The notes below the pieces were generated by a model, which saw only the letters and a program-made list of their open reading frames with translations, did no database searches and had not been told where the DNA came from. The position numbers were made by a program, and so were the translations under genes. This document shows, piece after piece, positions 4,607-5,471 of a DNA stretch of 5,471 nucleotides. This DNA is from an uncultured Clostridia bacterium (GTDB lineage Bacteria; Bacillota; Clostridia; Oscillospirales; CAG-272), in NCBI GenBank assembly GCA_937914815.1, contig CALDMI010000092.1:1-5471 (forward strand), written 5' to 3'. Each line of letters begins with the position of its first letter. Position 1 is the stretch's first letter.

Positions 4607-5384
4607 ACTCTGCTATCTCCTTTGCAAGCTCCATGTATTCACCGGCAGACCGGCTGTTTTTCTTATAGACCATAACGGGCTTTGAGTTATCCTGCGCCCA
4701 TTCTATTGCGCTGTCGACTCTTATGTAATTTTTGAAGAGGGTTACTCCCTCCCATTCGGAGAGGGTGTCGAGCGTCTGCCTGAAGTAATTCTTCCGCTCG
4801 CTCGCCTTCGTTATCGCTATTCCCATGAGGCTGAGGTTCGGCGATATTGTCTTTACCTGCGCATAGAACTCAAACATGTTGGCAAGACCGAAGAGCCCCC
4901 ACGGCGACGCCTCAACGGGTATCACAAGATAATCGGAGGCGCACATGATGTTCATAACCCAACAGCCGAGCGTCGGCGGCGCGTCAATAAGTATATAGTC
5001 GTACTTACCGCTCTCGCGCACCGCGGCGAGAGATTTCTTTAATATAAACTCTCTCTGCCACTTTGTGAAAAGTTCAAACTCTATCCCGCTCATGAGTGTG
5101 GATGAGGGGACGATGTCGAGCCCCGGGTAGCCGGTGTTCAGAATAAAGGCGGATATGTCCTTTCCCTCGGTTACTGCGGTGTAGATGTTCTCCCCGCTCT
5201 TCGCGAGGGCGAGCGAGCGCTCCTCGTCAAAGAATGAGAGTGTGAGGTTCATCTGCATGTCCCCGTCGATAAGCAGCACCCGCTTTCCGAGCGTGGAGAG
5301 ACAGTATCCGACATTTGAGCAGGTGGTGGATTTCCCGCTCCCGCCCTTATTGTTTGCGAAGGATATTACTTTCGTGTTCGCCAT
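4593..5384 (-). CDS. parA: ParA/Soj-family partition ATPase
   Basis: This 263-residue protein is a complete ParA/MinD-superfamily P-loop ATPase. The deviant Walker A motif KGGSGKST is at residues 13-20, with the signature Lys13 typical of ParA proteins. The switch I/A' region VLLIDGDMQMN is at about 36-46 and the Walker B motif ILIDAPP at about 131-137. The later VIPVEASPWGLFGLANM and the C-terminal EYMELAKEIAEY helix are also typical. There is no N-terminal helix-turn-helix extension, so it resembles chromosomal Soj or short-type ParAs that bind DNA nonspecifically as ATP dimers. Such proteins position DNA or large cargo by gradients over the nucleoid. AAGGGAG at 5399-5393, eight bases before the ATG, supports the start. 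It is the first visible gene of a two-gene operon with the small Lys/Ala-rich protein. No canonical parB follows, so chromosome, mobile DNA or protein-complex cargo remain possible. Confidence 0.92.
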   Translation of the reverse strand: MANTKVISFANNKGGSGKSTTCSNVGYCLSTLGKRVLLIDGDMQMNLTLSFFDEERSLALAKSGENIYTAVTEGKDISAFILNTGYPGLDIVPSSTLMSGIEFELFTKWQREFILKKSLAAVRESGKYDYILIDAPPTLGCWVMNIMCASDYLVIPVEASPWGLFGLANMFEFYAQVKTISPNLSLMGIAITKASERKNYFRQTLDTLSEWEGVTLFKNYIRVDSAIEWAQDNSKPVMVYKKNSRSAGEYMELAKEIAEYADR

Positions 5385-5430
5385 TTTTTAGGCTCCCTTC
5401 GTTGAAGTTTTCTGTAAAACCGGCAGTTCG

Positions 5431-5466
5431 CCGTATTGCGCACCGTACCGTATCGCGCGCACCGTA
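5431..5466. repeat. CCGTA direct repeats upstream of parA (possible partition site or operator)
   Basis: CCGTA occurs four times, at 5431-5435, 5443-5447, 5448-5452 and 5462-5466. Three copies are preceded by GCGCA or embedded in GCGCA-CCGTAT contexts, so the unit is roughly GCGCACCGTAT with irregular spacing of 12, 5 and 14. The cluster begins about 45 bases upstream of the parA start and runs to the window edge, so its full size is unknown. No clear promoter is visible in the 87 bases upstream of parA. Confidence 0.45.
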
Positions 5467-5471
5467 TTGGG

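Noticed and set aside
4133..4675. 180-residue open frame on the plus strand
   Set aside because: It is Cys/Leu/Phe-rich antisense translation of the Lys/Ala-rich protein, and it reads through the terminator at 4230-4261.
4593..5384. Plasmid or integrative element signature based on parA
   Set aside because: No replication, relaxase, integrase or attachment repeat is visible. ParA alone, beside housekeeping-like genes, does not show mobility.

Overview
The window looks like a chromosomal segment of a Gram-positive Clostridia-type (Firmicutes) bacterium. The grounds are strong AGGAGG-type ribosome binding sites, three lipoproteins with full lipobox signal peptides, a YdbC-type PC4 ssDNA-binding protein (well represented in Firmicutes), a tRNA with the CCA end encoded, and many intrinsic terminators. 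Third codon positions are often G/C, yet isoleucine is frequently written ATA, which recalls uncultured gut Oscillospirales or Christensenellales-like lineages. That placement is inference. No transposase, integrase, phage gene or CRISPR array is visible.

Layout. Positions 1-1503 (+) hold the end of one gene and two complete genes for tandem, paralogous secreted lipoproteins. They end at three tandem 25-bp hairpin units (1506-1580) and a bidirectional terminator (1584-1616). A fourth, unrelated small lipoprotein gene (2194-1745, -) converges on that terminator. Its upstream spacer carries a degenerate 14-bp tandem repeat (2239-2332). Next comes a tRNA with anticodon CAT (2477-2401, -), with its own terminator and a candidate promoter. 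A divergent AT-rich spacer follows, with a 14-bp palindrome, a near-consensus promoter and a leader hairpin driving a YdbC/PC4-family gene (2751-2975, +), which has its own terminator (3111-3144). A zinc metallopeptidase of the YgjP/DUF45 type (4114-3221, -) carries an unusual Ala/Ser/Gly-rich insertion. The window closes with a two-gene operon on the minus strand: a ParA-type ATPase (5384-4593) overlapping by 14 bases a small Lys/Ala-rich protein (4606-4268), ended by a strong terminator (4230-4261).

How the parts relate. The lipoprotein cluster is one envelope module of unknown function. The ParA pair looks like a partition or positioning module in which the small basic protein may play the ParB-like role. 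The tRNA has features of the AUA-decoding tRNA-Ile2, which would suit the AUA-rich genes beside it. Four different spacers each carry their own short degenerate tandem repeat (units of 25, 14 and 17 bp, and an irregular CCGTA cluster). This is the most unexpected structure in the window.
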